Positions 15,073-21,180 of a stretch of DNA of 21,503 nt are shown one piece after another. The stretch is from the NCBI GenBank assembly GCA_023246415.1, contig JAHFIK010000015.1, forward strand, positions 1 to 21,503, given 5' to 3'. The position numbers and the translations under genes were made by a program. The notes below the pieces were generated by a model. The model was not told where the DNA came from. It saw only the letters and a program-made list of their open reading frames with translations, and did no database searches. How positions within the stretch are numbered: position 1 is the first letter of the stretch; the number at the start of each line of letters is the position of its first letter. The DNA comes from Candidatus Uhrbacteria bacterium (GTDB lineage Bacteria; Patescibacteriota; Patescibacteriia; 2-12-FULL-60-25).

Positions 15073-15156
15073 TTCGTGGCGTCGTCCGTCGTCCGTCGTG
15101 GCGTCGGTCCGGCCGGCCGAAACGACGCCACGACGGACGACGGACGACGCCACGAA
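15073..15156. repeat. Perfect 34-bp palindrome, copy B of the GTCGTCC family
   Basis: The left arm (15073-15106) and right arm (15123-15156) are exact reverse complements over 34 bases around the loop GTCCGGCCGGCCGAAA, itself partly palindromic (CCGGCCGG). The arm is built from the repeated words GTGGCGTCG and GTCGTCC. It stands between divergent genes. No T run follows it on either strand, so it is not a normal terminator. The related copy A is at 11841-11924. Confidence 0.95.
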
Positions 15157-15239
15157 CCAGCCCTTGGCACCCGCTCCTTCCTATGGTTAGCTCTCGTCGT
15201 TGATCGGGATGTCCTCGAACAATACGTGGAGGTCAGAAC

Positions 15240-16430
15240 ATGAGTAGGTGGTTGAACATTTCAAATTCACTCTATACAACGGTGCCGAGTGGCGACAAAG
15301 CACTCGTGACGCATCGAAGCGGGCGCGTGGAAGAAATTGACGGGCCGCGACAGATCGTGACGGCGTTCGGAACAAACGTCCAGCTGTTCGACCGTATCCT
15401 CGTTGAGGAACAGCAGAAGGGGTATCTCGTTGATAAGGACGGCACGTTTATGCGGATCGAGCGTCCGGGCGTGATTTTCGTAGATCCTCGAGATGGCCGA
15501 TGGCTTCCGGATGAGTGCGTCACGCAAGCTTCGAACGAAGCAGTCGTCGTCATTCGAGAGTCTGGAAAACCAGATCTCATTCTTGGGAAGAATCAGCCCA
15601 TCGTGTACGTGAATGCGCGGGAGCGTTTATGGGAGTTCCGGTGGACGGGCAGTCCAAACAGCCAGACGGAAGAAAAGACACCCGGCGTGCTTCGCTTTAC
15701 GAGACTTCGTTTGAACGATACGCAATCGTATCTGTCATTCGAAGTTCGAACGAAGGATAACGTCGTATTGATTCTCCGGCTCATGATTCTGTATGCGTAC
15801 AGTGATCCGCAAAAGTTGATTGAGCGGGATGATCCACTGGGCGCGTTCTACAACAAGATCATTGCCGGACTCGTCAGCTTGGTCGCCACGCTGTCATTCG
15901 ACGAATTCAAGGTGAATACCGGTGATCGCATCGGCAGCCATTCGCTCTTCAAGTCGAGCACTGCAGGATCGGACGATTCGGAGAATGGTCCCGCGTATTT
16001 CGAGTCACTCGGGATCACGATTCAGCAGGTCATCGTTCGATTATGGGAGCCGAAGGATTCGGGCGTTCAGCGCATCTTGTCACAAGCGGCAACGATTCAG
16101 ACGCAGAAGGAGCTCGATACGGCTATGCATGAGCAGGCGATGGCGAAGCTCGGTCATCAACAGACGGAACTCACGAAAGCAGCAGAGCTTACTGTGCAAT
16201 TGCGTGACGCCGCGAAATCCGAGGGCGAAAAAGAAGGTGCGAGACTTGCAGCTATCTATACGCAGCTCGTCACAGAGGTTGGGACGGATGCGGCGAAACA
16301 GATTCTCCTGCTGGAGGTCGGATCGAAATCTGCACAACTCGTCATCTCGCCAGAGATGCTCACGGTTGCGGGAGCGTCGACGCCGGAATCATCTCCAGCA
16401 TCAGGTTCGGGGACGACCGTCGTCACGTGA
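15240..16430 (+). CDS. Major-vault-protein-like (MVP) protein, short form
   Basis: The 396-residue protein appears to have three N-terminal beta repeats (about residues 15-56, 57-96 and 98-136), each with a V-x-x-x-G core and a GP or PG turn, as in vault repeats. A shoulder-like SPFH fold follows (about 165-275). Its strand FEVRTKDNVVLILRLMILYAY, here broken as FEVRTKDNVV + LILRLMILYAY, then SLVATLSFDEFKVNTGDRI and the ITIQQVIVRLWEPKDSGVQR block, resemble the MVP shoulder from memory (VASVTFDDFHKNS, VQSVEPVDQRTRDAL). A helix (about 280-335) and a C-terminal QILLLEVGSKSAQLVISPEM match the order of the MVP cap helix and end. Full MVP has about 870 residues and nine repeats, so this is a reduced form. 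GGAGG seven bases before the ATG fixes the start. The alignment needs confirmation. Confidence 0.72.
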   Translation: MSRWLNISNSLYTTVPSGDKALVTHRSGRVEEIDGPRQIVTAFGTNVQLFDRILVEEQQKGYLVDKDGTFMRIERPGVIFVDPRDGRWLPDECVTQASNEAVVVIRESGKPDLILGKNQPIVYVNARERLWEFRWTGSPNSQTEEKTPGVLRFTRLRLNDTQSYLSFEVRTKDNVVLILRLMILYAYSDPQKLIERDDPLGAFYNKIIAGLVSLVATLSFDEFKVNTGDRIGSHSLFKSSTAGSDDSENGPAYFESLGITIQQVIVRLWEPKDSGVQRILSQAATIQTQKELDTAMHEQAMAKLGHQQTELTKAAELTVQLRDAAKSEGEKEGARLAAIYTQLVTEVGTDAAKQILLLEVGSKSAQLVISPEMLTVAGASTPESSPASGSGTTVVT

Positions 16431-16458
16431 TAAATGGAATAGAGTGAACCGATTCAAA

Positions 16459-16490
16459 AGGACGACATCGCAAGGTGTCGTCCTGTTCTT
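16459..16490 (+). terminator. Probable terminator of the MVP-like gene
   Basis: A 9-bp stem, AGGACGACA (16459-16467) with TGTCGTCCT (16476-16484), is followed by GTTCTT, a weak T-rich tail. It lies 28 bases after the stop at 16430. Confidence 0.6.
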
Positions 16491-16531
16491 AATATCGTAG
16501 GGGCGAGGCCAGGCCTCGCCCCTACGATATT
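16491..16531. repeat. 41-bp REP-like palindrome
   Basis: The arm AATATCGTAGGGGCGAGGCC (16491-16510) and its exact complement (16512-16531) surround a single A. The core GTAGGGGCGAGGC is typical of REP-like palindromes seen between genes in several bacterial groups. The right end overlaps the last two bases of the stop codon of the minus-strand gene at 16530, and it may help end both convergent transcripts. Confidence 0.85.
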
Positions 16532-17702
16532 ATTTAATATCCTTCTCAATCTCTTCCTCTTTAATGTGATACTTCTTGTTCTTGTAGAACTTTGACACTG
16601 CCGTATTGATGATCCACGTCATGAGCATGAGAATGGCGAAATAGAAGACTCCGATGAGGGTGAACTTCGGCCAGGAGTCTTTGCTGAAGTAGCCAAGAAT
16701 CCCTGCGACGACACCAATGGTGGTGACGAGTTGAAGCGAGGAGATGGTGTTTTTCGTGCTCTTTGCTTGGAGCTCGGTAAAAATCTCGATCGCAGACGTC
16801 AGGTAGTTCTTGGTCATCTCCCACAATCGCTTGATGTACTCATGGGTATCAAGCAGGGTCTCGAATTTCATCTGAAAGAGCGGCTGGAGATATGCGTCAA
16901 TTTTTTCCATGTCCGTGATTTTTTGTCGCGTGTGGACGTAAGCGGGCATCTGATCAATGCGCGCGCCGATCAAGTTGATCGTTTTCTGGTAGACGGAGAT
17001 CTCATTGCGCAATGCATCGATGTCTGTCCCCTTGATGTCCCCACGTTCTTTGATGACGCGTATCTTTTCCCACAGGACGCGGTGAATGGTGAGGTAACGG
17101 TGGAGCTGCGTCTTGAATTCACGAAAGAAGATCTGTGATTCGATGATTTCACGCAACAGGCTCTCGTCCTTGAGGTTGTTGACGATGATGATGCCAGCGC
17201 TCCGATACACCTCGATATTTTTCGTGGCTAAGACGGAATACAATTCTTCAGATGAATCCGCAAAGATTTTTTTAACGTCTGCCTCATCTGCATCTGTCAT
17301 CGTGACGATATATGGCAGGATCGTTTTGATATTCGCGAGCTCTTTTGGAACCGGAGCGCCTTTGCTAAAAATGAACGAGAGGCTTTTTGATAGTTTTTTG
17401 TCGTAATAGTCCCGGATCGCATTGAAATCTTCTTTCAGAGATTTGTATGACTTCTCAAGTACGATCAATCCATCCTCATACACCCGAAAGTCGATGTCTT
17501 TGTTCGTTTTAACAAGGATATATTCCAATGGTCCGCTTTCACGCGTTGCCTCCGTGATCCCGAGGACGGATCGCGCTTTTGTTAATTGATCCTTTGGAAA
17601 ATCGAGATGCGATGTCCCGTGTTTCAAAAAATCCCACATCTCCGTGAGGTGCAAGGTGGTCCGCTGAAACCATCCGCCGATGTAGATTTTTTGGATGTTC
17701 AT
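16530..17702 (-). CDS. CorA-like two-helix membrane protein without the GMN motif
   Basis: The 390-residue protein has a long soluble N-terminal part rich in charged helices and two C-terminal membrane helices (about residues 322-339 and 347-369), with a charged Lys/Glu tail. This is the architecture of CorA metal channels and of RMND1/Sif2-like proteins. The first membrane helix, SSLQLVTTIGVVAGILGYF, sits where CorA has the helix ending in YGMNF, but here the GMN filter is replaced by GYF. It therefore is probably not a magnesium channel in the normal sense. No function is assigned. The ATG at 17702 has the extended -10 promoter TGCTATACT 20 bases upstream and no clear SD. Confidence 0.65.
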   Translation of the reverse strand: MNIQKIYIGGWFQRTTLHLTEMWDFLKHGTSHLDFPKDQLTKARSVLGITEATRESGPLEYILVKTNKDIDFRVYEDGLIVLEKSYKSLKEDFNAIRDYYDKKLSKSLSFIFSKGAPVPKELANIKTILPYIVTMTDADEADVKKIFADSSEELYSVLATKNIEVYRSAGIIIVNNLKDESLLREIIESQIFFREFKTQLHRYLTIHRVLWEKIRVIKERGDIKGTDIDALRNEISVYQKTINLIGARIDQMPAYVHTRQKITDMEKIDAYLQPLFQMKFETLLDTHEYIKRLWEMTKNYLTSAIEIFTELQAKSTKNTISSLQLVTTIGVVAGILGYFSKDSWPKFTLIGVFYFAILMLMTWIINTAVSKFYKNKKYHIKEEEIEKDIK

Positions 17703-17722
17703 ATCAAAAGAAAATCACAAAA

Positions 17723-17731
17723 AGTATAGCA
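17723..17731 (-). promoter_or_regulatory. Extended -10 promoter of the CorA-like gene
   Basis: TGC-TATACT on the minus strand, identical to the box at 5879-5887. Twenty bases separate the hexamer from the ATG at 17702, giving a leader of about 14 bases. The large palindrome at 17736 begins four bases upstream. Confidence 0.65.
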
Positions 17732-17735
17732 TTTA

Positions 17736-17809
17736 GCAATCAAGTCATCTAATGATCAAATAATCCAATCAGCTGACTGGATTGTTTGATTATGAGATAA
17801 CTTGATTGC
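17736..17809. repeat. 74-bp AT-rich imperfect palindrome
   Basis: The left half (17736-17772) and right half (17773-17809) are reverse complements at 32 of 37 positions, centred on CAGCTG. Four of the five mismatches are transitions, some of which keep G-U pairing in RNA. It lies just upstream of the promoter of the CorA-like gene. Confidence 0.85.
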
Positions 17810-17836
17810 GACGGCTCCACTCGTCTTGAAACGAAA

Positions 17837-17868
17837 CGCCCGCCAGAGGTCTTGCGACATGGCGGGCG
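17837..17868 (-). terminator. Terminator of the adenylosuccinate lyase gene
   Basis: A 9-bp GC stem, CGCCCGCCA (17837-17845) with TGGCGGGCG (17860-17868), is followed on the minus strand by TTTCGTTTC. It lies 28 bases after the stop at 17897. Confidence 0.75.
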
Positions 17869-17896
17869 AGAAGTGATAGTTCAGTGTCAGATGGAT

Positions 17897-19276
17897 TCAA
17901 TAGGTGTTCAAGAGTCGCTTTGACCAACGCTCAGCAATCGCAAACGCTTTTGCGGCCGCAATGCCGGTATAGAGCGACGGATCGGAGATGATCGCTCGCT
18001 GATGATCGGTCATCTGTTTGAGATACGGATCGAGCTCTGGATCTGCTTGGGCGATGTCTTGAAGTGTTTTTCGTTCGCTCTGCGCTTGGAGCGTCAGTGT
18101 GCGGACTTTTTCGTGCGCGTCCGGGTGTCCAAGTGATGCGAGCAGGATGTAGAGCGGCTCCGCGAGCACGAGCCCACTTTGCATTGCGAGATTCCGTTCG
18201 AGATTGGCGCGATCCACGCGGAGCTTCTTCATGACCTTGGTGAGTCGCTGCGCCATCGCGTGGACGTACGCAATAATTTCGCCATTTGCTCTGGCGGATG
18301 CGGAGTTCGTCAGGTCACGTTGATGCTCGCTGATCTGGTCCATGAAGAGCGTGGCGATGCGTCCGACGACAAGTTTCCACATGCTCTTCACATTTTCGAA
18401 TCCAATCGGATTGCGTTTCTGCGGCATGGTGGAAGAGCCGACCTGATCTTTGCCAAACTCTTCTCCGACTTCGCCAATTTCCGTTCGTTGGAGGTGGCGC
18501 ATGTCATCCGCGAGATTTGCCATGATGCCGCTGACCACCGTGATTTCCGAGAAGAGTCGAATCACCGATTCCGGTGGGACGATCTGCGTGGAATGCTCTG
18601 CCGGGTTCAATCCAAGATGGTCGAGGATTTCTTCTTCGAATGCTTCAGGATCCTTAAAGAAGAGTGCGGATGCATTGTATGCGCCAACGGCTCCGGAAAA
18701 CTTCCCTGTGATTTCCGCAGAGAGTTCTTTTAACTTGATGATCGATTTCCCGAGTCGGCTGACGTATCCCGCCATAGCAAACCCGAAGGTGATCGGAACC
18801 GCATGTTGACCATGCGTTCGTCCAATTTGGACCGTCTCTGATTCACGCATGGTGATGTCGACGAGCACGCGTTCCAGCTCGATGAGCGAGGGGATCAGAA
18901 CGTCTTCGGTCGCTCTGCGATAGCGAAGGGCATTCGCGGTATCGCTGATATCGAACGAGGTGGCCGTCATATGGATGTACGGCTTTGCCGCGTCGCTCAC
19001 CTTGTTGCGAATGCAATTTACGAGCGCGCGAATGTCGTGGCCGATGTGCCCCTCTTCGTCATACACTTCGTCCGTGGTGACCTGGGCGCAGGCAACGGAG
19101 ATTTCCGCTGCGATTTCTGGCGGGCAGATCTTGCGGTTCACGAGCGCACTGATGAGAGCGATTTCCACTTCCAGCTTGGCGCGCGTAAATCCATTCTCGG
19201 AAAGAATGGCGGCAAGTGTTCTGCTTCGATATCGATAATCAATCGGGGAGAGGCAGTCAAAGAGATTGATATCCAT
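17897..19276 (-). CDS. purB: Adenylosuccinate lyase
   Basis: The 459-residue protein is a fumarase/aspartase-superfamily lyase. It has the signature GSSTMPQKRNP, the TSFDISDTANALRYRRATED helix and RTHGQHAVPITFG, which carry the catalytic Ser, His and substrate-binding residues of the family. PurB cleaves succinyl-AICAR and adenylosuccinate, releasing fumarate, in purine synthesis and the AMP branch. The length and the early DCLSPIDYRYRSRT block fit PurB better than argininosuccinate lyase or fumarase. AAAGGA at SD distance supports the ATG at 19276; the longer frame to 19390 is not needed. No other purine gene is in the window, so it may serve the AMP-forming step or salvage. Confidence 0.93.
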   Translation of the reverse strand: MDINLFDCLSPIDYRYRSRTLAAILSENGFTRAKLEVEIALISALVNRKICPPEIAAEISVACAQVTTDEVYDEEGHIGHDIRALVNCIRNKVSDAAKPYIHMTATSFDISDTANALRYRRATEDVLIPSLIELERVLVDITMRESETVQIGRTHGQHAVPITFGFAMAGYVSRLGKSIIKLKELSAEITGKFSGAVGAYNASALFFKDPEAFEEEILDHLGLNPAEHSTQIVPPESVIRLFSEITVVSGIMANLADDMRHLQRTEIGEVGEEFGKDQVGSSTMPQKRNPIGFENVKSMWKLVVGRIATLFMDQISEHQRDLTNSASARANGEIIAYVHAMAQRLTKVMKKLRVDRANLERNLAMQSGLVLAEPLYILLASLGHPDAHEKVRTLTLQAQSERKTLQDIAQADPELDPYLKQMTDHQRAIISDPSLYTGIAAAKAFAIAERWSKRLLNTY

Positions 19277-19406
19277 CTGTGTTTTCCTTTGAAAGGGCGG
19301 CCATCCTGTACAGCCGTTTTGCGGCGGAACCGTAACAAAGGCAGGGCGGAGAAGCAAGCGACGAGGAAATCGATCGGCTGAGTATTTCACTGGTCACGCT
19401 CTAGCC

Positions 19407-19534
19407 ACTTTCCCGCGTGAGTCACCGACGAGGGATCCCTTGGAAGCGGGGCTTGGATCTAGATGTTGCAACTTCTCTAATGAGAATCCTTTCCAATCCG
19501 CCGCGGCGGATCGTCGGTGACTCCTCGGGAAAGT
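19407..19534. repeat. 128-bp interrupted inverted repeat upstream of two divergent genes
   Basis: Outer arms ACTTTCCCG (19407-19415) and CGGGAAAGT (19526-19534) pair over nine bases. Inner arms GAGTCACCGACGA (19419-19431) and TCGTCGGTGACTC (19511-19523) pair over thirteen. The loop holds a 16-bp perfect palindrome, ATCCGCCGCGGCGGAT (19496-19511), and smaller hairpins. No gene is seen in the 359-base gap it occupies. It may be a structured leader of purB or a decayed small element. Confidence 0.7.
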
Positions 19535-19635
19535 AAAAAGAGGTGCAACGATCGCAAGGCGTTCGATCTCTTTCGGGGAGATTGTTAAATTGCCAGATTG
19601 CTGTATTGTGTCGGTGTTCCAGAAGGAAGGGCATC

Positions 19636-20994
19636 ATGGACTTTAGAAACGCGAAGAGTATCGGAAACATTTTTTGTCTCCTCATCTGTGTGTTGGCGTG
19701 CGGTTTGCAGCTCAGCTGCGGAGGCGCGGGATTCAGTCAGATCTCCTCCGGTCCGCTCGAAGGGGTGAAAGAACGGGATGTGGAAATGTGTGAGGGTGAC
19801 GCAGATGAACTCGAGCGATATGGATACACGGTGGGTTCCGCATGCGGACTCGTTGCGAGTGATCTATACGACCGAGGACGCTTCAAGGAGGCGATGGTTT
19901 TTGCGCTGAAGGCGTGTGATGGAAAAGATGTCTCGTGCACCCTCATGGCGACATTGATTCAGCATCCCGGAACGTTCTCACCCGCATTGCGACTTCAATT
20001 TCGTGAGAAGGCGTATCAATACTGTTTGGAGAACGAATTCACGATTCGAGGTGGTGATGATGGAACGGGAGCAGTTTGCAACGAAGTCTCGACATTATTC
20101 GCCTACCCAGGGAGTACACCGAAAGATGCTTCACTCTCAAAAGAGCAATTGGATCTTGGGTTAACCTTAGATGTCGAGAAAGCGAAGAAAGCAAGTTCGC
20201 GCGCCTGTTCGCACGGTGAAGCGGATGCCTGTGATCATGCGAATGCGTTCGGAGATACACGTGCAAATCGTCGTACGGCGGAGCAATGGCAGGATTCGCA
20301 GCGCAGACTCCGGAATGATCGCCGGGCCTTGGAAGTTGAATTACGACAAATGGATGAAGAAACGGATCGCCAGGTTCGGGCGGAACGCGACAAGGCGATG
20401 GCGGAGATCGCAAACATCCAAAATCCGAATGATGCGATGGGATTGAATCGTGCCTTAAATGGCATTGCGGTTGCGGGTGGACTGGCGCCAAATTTCCCAA
20501 CGTCCGCTCAATCGGATGTGTCGTCGCCTCAGGGATCTCATACGCCGCGAACATCGTCATCTCCACCGCCTCCGCCTGCTCCAGCTCCGACATCGATTCC
20601 CGATCCGGAACCGCAACGGCCACCACCACCCGTTGAGCCGATCGTACCGAGTGTACCGCCGCCGCCTCCTGCGGAGAAACCGCTCGACTGTCATCCAGCG
20701 GGATATGCGATTCAGTTTTTACGTTCGCTCGATCCCGTCGGCTACTGCAAAGCGGGCGGCATCGGCGTCGTGGATTATCTCCCCGTGTATCGGAGTATTA
20801 CGACGGTCCCGGTGACCTGTCATATCTGCGGCGCACTTGGTGCAGCTCACAAAAAATGCACAAACGTGACGTGGCAACCTGGCGAGACGATCGGTGGATG
20901 GGCGACCCCGCTCACATTTTGCGATGTTGATCACACGGATTGGTGGTGCTACGAGGGCGATGTCCCGCTTGCCTGCCTGGAGCAGCATCAATAG
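19636..20994 (+). CDS. Cys-rich, Pro-rich lipoprotein with Sel1-like helical repeats
   Basis: The 452-residue protein starts with a signal peptide and two candidate lipid-bearing cysteines (Cys22 in VLAC, Cys28 in QLSC). The next 190 residues carry paired cysteines in helical units such as GRFKEAMVFALKACDGKDVS and KKASSRACSHGEADACDHA, as in Sel1-like/Hcp-type repeats. A charged coiled-coil stretch follows (RRLRNDRRALEVELRQMDEE), then a Pro-rich disordered linker and a Cys-rich C-terminal module with TCHICGALGAAHKKC and WWCYEGD. The protein is probably anchored outside the membrane. Function is unknown. AAGGAAGG before the ATG at 19636 sets the start. Such proteins are more usual in Myxococcota-like genomes, so transfer is possible but unproven. 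Confidence 0.75.
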   Translation: MDFRNAKSIGNIFCLLICVLACGLQLSCGGAGFSQISSGPLEGVKERDVEMCEGDADELERYGYTVGSACGLVASDLYDRGRFKEAMVFALKACDGKDVSCTLMATLIQHPGTFSPALRLQFREKAYQYCLENEFTIRGGDDGTGAVCNEVSTLFAYPGSTPKDASLSKEQLDLGLTLDVEKAKKASSRACSHGEADACDHANAFGDTRANRRTAEQWQDSQRRLRNDRRALEVELRQMDEETDRQVRAERDKAMAEIANIQNPNDAMGLNRALNGIAVAGGLAPNFPTSAQSDVSSPQGSHTPRTSSSPPPPPAPAPTSIPDPEPQRPPPPVEPIVPSVPPPPPAEKPLDCHPAGYAIQFLRSLDPVGYCKAGGIGVVDYLPVYRSITTVPVTCHICGALGAAHKKCTNVTWQPGETIGGWATPLTFCDVDHTDWWCYEGDVPLACLEQHQ

Positions 20995-21023
20995 TTCGAT
21001 GCTCTTTGCAAAGAAATACAGAA

Positions 21024-21070
21024 ACCGCACGCTGCTGCCGACTTCGGCATGGCGTGCGGTCTCTTCATTT
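21024..21070 (+). terminator. Terminator of the Cys-rich lipoprotein gene
   Basis: ACCGCACGC (21024-21032) pairs with GCGTGCGGT (21052-21060), with an inner TGCCG/CGGCA stem, and is followed by a T-rich run with six T. It lies about 30 bases after the stop. Confidence 0.8.
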
Positions 21071-21088
21071 TTTGGAACGTCAGATCAT

Positions 21089-21164
21089 ATCGCAATGAAA
21101 CAATGTAGCCATGAAGCCATTCCTCCAGAGAAATGGCTTCATGGCTACATTGTTTCATTGCGAT
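21089..21164. repeat. Perfect 33-bp palindrome
   Basis: The left arm (21089-21121, starting ATCGCAATGAAACAATGTAG) is the exact reverse complement of the right arm (21132-21164) around a ten-base loop CCTCCAGAGA. It lies between convergent genes, after one terminator, and has no T run of its own. Its sequence is unrelated to the other palindromes here. Confidence 0.95.
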
Positions 21165-21180
21165 CCGATACGTTCTCGAC

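Noticed and set aside
15073..15156. Copy B palindrome as an ordinary terminator
   Set aside because: It lies between divergent genes and lacks a T run on either side.
11841..15156. The two related palindromes as a CRISPR array or insertion-sequence ends
   Set aside because: Only two copies, 3.2 kb apart, each complete in itself; there are no regular spacers, and the genes between them are ordinary with no transposase.
15922..16500. Plus-strand ORF of 192 residues
   Set aside because: Arg/Ser-rich out-of-frame shadow of the MVP-like gene, which has an SD and domain structure.
20039..20629. Minus-strand ORF of 196 residues
   Set aside because: Antisense shadow of the lipoprotein gene, rich in His/Arg/Pro, with no SD.
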